The notes under the pieces were generated by a model. The model was given only the letters and a program-made list of their open reading frames with translations. It had not been told where the DNA came from and searched no databases. Positions 41,752 through 42,367 of a stretch of 42,367 nucleotides of DNA are shown here, in pieces. The translations under genes and the position numbers were made by a program. Each line of letters opens with the position of its first letter. Position 1 is the stretch's first letter. Origin of the DNA: Treponema primitia ZAS-1 (GTDB taxonomy: Bacteria > Spirochaetota > Spirochaetia > Treponematales > Breznakiellaceae); assembly GCF_000297095.1 (NCBI RefSeq), contig NZ_AEEA01000015.1, positions 1-42,367 on the forward strand, in the 5' to 3' direction.

Positions 41752-41765
41752 TGGGCGTAAGCCCA
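41752..41765 (+). promoter_or_regulatory. GNRA-type hairpin just before the Rpn ribosome-binding site
   Basis: TGGGC-GTAA-GCCCA forms a 5-bp stem with a GTAA tetraloop. It is followed within 2 nt by the AAGGAG site of the Rpn gene. Structure here may modulate translation start. The rest of the gap at 41632-41751 shows no gene. Confidence 0.4.
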
Positions 41766-41778
41766 TTAAGGAGCTGTT

Positions 41779-42367
41779 ATGAAATTATCTTTCCTGGTCC
41801 CCTTTTTCTGGGGTGAACTGCGCCGTACGGCCAGGGAAAACGCAGAGAAAGGCGTTCCCCTGGACATCCTTTCGGATTTTGTCTTTAAAAGCCTTTTTAC
41901 CGACGACAACGAGGACTCCCGTGATGCCCTGCGTCATCTCCTCTCCGCCTGTATCGGCCGCCCTGTCGCCTCCCTAGCTATTCAGAACAACGAACTCCTC
42001 CCGGAGTACCTTACAGGTAAAACGGTCCACCTGGACATACACCTCTATTTTAACGATGGCGAACAGGCGGATTTGGAAATGCAAGTCCAACGCACCGACG
42101 ACGACATTAAAGTGAGGGCTATCGTTTTAGGCGCCCGTATGCTTTCCGGGCAGGCAAACGGGGGGAGCAGTACAAGCAGATACGCCGGGTATATCAAATA
42201 TTTTTCCTGAATTTCGTCCTCTTCCCCGGAAGCGATAAGGTACCCCGGCGTTATTTCATGCAGGAAGAGGACGAGCATGACCGGTTAAGCGATGTGGTAT
42301 GTTCAATTTTTTACGAACTCCCCAAACTGGACAAGCTGGTACAGGACTGTTTAAACGGCAAGCAAGA
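41779..42367 (+). pseudogene. Rpn-family PD-(D/E)XK nuclease/putative transposase, frameshifted and truncated by the window end
   Basis: The first frame (41779-42210, 143 residues) carries the family N-terminus: DILSDFVFKSLF, HLLSACIGRPV, LDIHLYF and LEMQVQ (nuclease core D...ExQ). It continues with ARMLSGQANGG and then runs into an unrelated tail. From the GGGGGG run at 42160-42165 the +1 frame continues the family sequence: GEQYKQIRRVYQIFFLNF, FPGSDKVPRRYFMQEEDEH, SDVVCSIFYELPKLDKL, to the window edge. Seven G would restore one frame. This is either a genuine frameshift, phase variation in the G-tract or a sequencing error. Rpn proteins are recombination-promoting nucleases related to transposases. 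The start has AAGGAG 5 nt upstream. Confidence 0.85.

Noticed and set aside
40794..42367. Complete transposon made of the PIN pair and the Rpn gene
   Set aside because: The 61-bp repeats flank only the PIN pair, are direct rather than inverted, and the Rpn gene lies outside them.

Overview
The window looks like chromosomal DNA of a Treponema-like spirochaete, probably a gut-associated one. This is inferred from content: a P83/100-type antigen gene next to hflK/hflC, lipoproteins with relaxed spirochaetal lipoboxes, several RbsA/RbsC-type sugar importers with 'AGGGQ'-type leader ends, moderately high GC, and an Rpn-family nuclease plus a PIN toxin module. No rRNA, tRNA, CRISPR array or complete insertion sequence was seen.

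Layout. (1) 2-1459: the 3' part of a Pro/Ala-rich protein with a metallopeptidase-like fold and TPRs. (2) 6597-1501, minus strand: a sugar ABC importer operon (permease, binding protein, ATPase) ending in an esterase, driven by a near-consensus promoter at 6631-6659. A URO-D-like gene diverges from it at 6717. (3) 20041-8029, minus strand: eleven co-directional genes. They encode importer 1 (ATPase, two permeases, binding protein), an L-rhamnose mutarotase-like protein, importer 2 (binding protein, ATPase, permease), an AllA-like cupin and two URO-D-like proteins. (4) 20134-22401, divergent: a LacI regulator fused to a complete family-1 solute-binding domain. An 18-bp perfect palindrome lies between it and the long operon. 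This is the most unusual gene of the window. (5) 22405-25918: poly(A) polymerase/CCA-type nucleotidyltransferase, a monoacylglycerol-lipase-like hydrolase and an RlmD/TrmA-type RNA methyltransferase. (6) 26316-36653: envelope genes, namely a repeat-rich lipoprotein, a beta-propeller protein, P83/100, HflK, HflC, a nine-repeat TPR protein and a small exported protein. (7) 36656-40646: NudC, a small unknown protein, an AmrS-type radical SAM protein, two zinc-ribbon proteins and a lipoprotein. (8) 40659-42367: a PIN toxin-antitoxin pair flanked by 61-bp direct repeats that carry promoters, then a frameshifted Rpn-family nuclease running off the edge.

Working model (inference). The long operon and its regulator form a carbohydrate uptake and processing system. 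Two importers bring in an aldose, possibly a 6-deoxyhexose, and the mutarotase converts its anomers. The URO-D-like and cupin proteins have unknown roles in the same pathway. The fusion regulator could sense ligand through two different periplasmic-binding-type folds. Each of the three binding-protein genes is followed by an intercistronic stem-loop, consistent with raising binding-protein output over the membrane components.
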